NCBI GenBank assembly: GCA_029891345.1
Contig: CM057000.1
Coordinates: 125,525,338-125,589,337 of the forward strand
Reading direction: 5' to 3'
Length of the DNA: 64,000 bases
Source of the DNA: Dryococelus australis
Taxonomy: Eukaryota > Arthropoda > Insecta > Phasmatodea > Phasmatidae
Translations under genes and position numbers: made by a program
The notes under the pieces: model-generated
The model's database searches: none
What the model was told of the DNA's origin: nothing
What the model saw: the letters and a program-made list of their open reading frames with translations, nothing else
Shown here: piece by piece, positions 63,966 to 64,000 of the stretch
Position numbering within the stretch: the stretch's first letter is position 1
Layout: every line of letters begins with the position of its first letter

Positions 63966-64000
63966 ACCTGCATACACACACACCCTCACACATGTGTGCA

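Noticed and set aside
63840..64000. CRISPR-like spaced repeats
   Set aside because: Two perfect 46-bp tandem copies without spacers in CA-rich eukaryotic DNA; a minisatellite.

Overview
This is a eukaryotic nuclear window, almost certainly from an arthropod and probably an insect with a large, transposon-rich genome. The evidence is short exons with GT-AG boundaries, multi-kilobase AT-rich introns, tRNA-derived SINEs, Ty3/gypsy LTR retrotransposons, a jockey-like LINE, Helitrons and MITEs. I cannot name the species. Nothing in the window is bacterial: there are no operons, CRISPR arrays or rRNA genes.

Host genes. (1) One protein-coding gene can be followed from 11000 to the right edge on the + strand. 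It is the arthropod orthologue of APPBP2 (amyloid precursor protein-binding protein 2, also called PAT1), a tetratricopeptide-repeat protein. Nine internal coding exons (11000-11113, 11530-11662, 23892-24027, 28820-28988, 34916-35179, 43504-43628, 50848-50981, 58229-58374, 63609-63774) join in one open frame of about 462 codons with matching intron phases. The first roughly 50 codons and the last roughly 75 codons were not found and probably lie outside the window or in unrecognised exons. (2) At the left edge (79-168, + strand) there is a 29-codon ORF with a good start context, a polar N-terminus and a C-terminal membrane helix. Its length and residue pattern resemble sarcolamban, the arthropod SERCA-regulating micropeptide family. 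This is the most interesting candidate in the window.

Layout. 1-530 holds the micropeptide ORF and possible 3' UTR; 544-926 is a pyrimidine tract. 3540-8420 is a decayed Ty3/gypsy element (minus strand). 8411-9790 holds a direct-repeat pair. 10435 onwards contains SINEs and the first APPBP2 exons. The 12.2-kb intron 11663-23891 holds a MITE, a 38-nt poly-C run, a 280-bp tandem repeat, a TATA-containing LTR-like region and another SINE. 24580-28189 is a structurally complete but internally rearranged LTR element with a 5-bp target-site duplication. Later introns hold two Helitron-like elements that carry tandem tRNA-A-box-like units, more MITEs, a 1.2-kb inverted repeat pair (about 39.7-41.0 kb and 60.7-61.9 kb), a decayed hAT-like transposase gene (45.0-46.3 kb), two further gypsy remnants on the minus strand, a LINE (minus strand) abutting a gypsy pol region (plus strand) at 52.8-57.5 kb, and several simple repeats.

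How it fits together. APPBP2 is the only confidently functional gene. Almost all recognisable retroelement coding sequence in and near it runs antisense to the gene; the exception is the 54.5-57.5 kb gypsy remnant. All transposon ORFs seen are broken by stops or frameshifts, so they are annotated as remnants.
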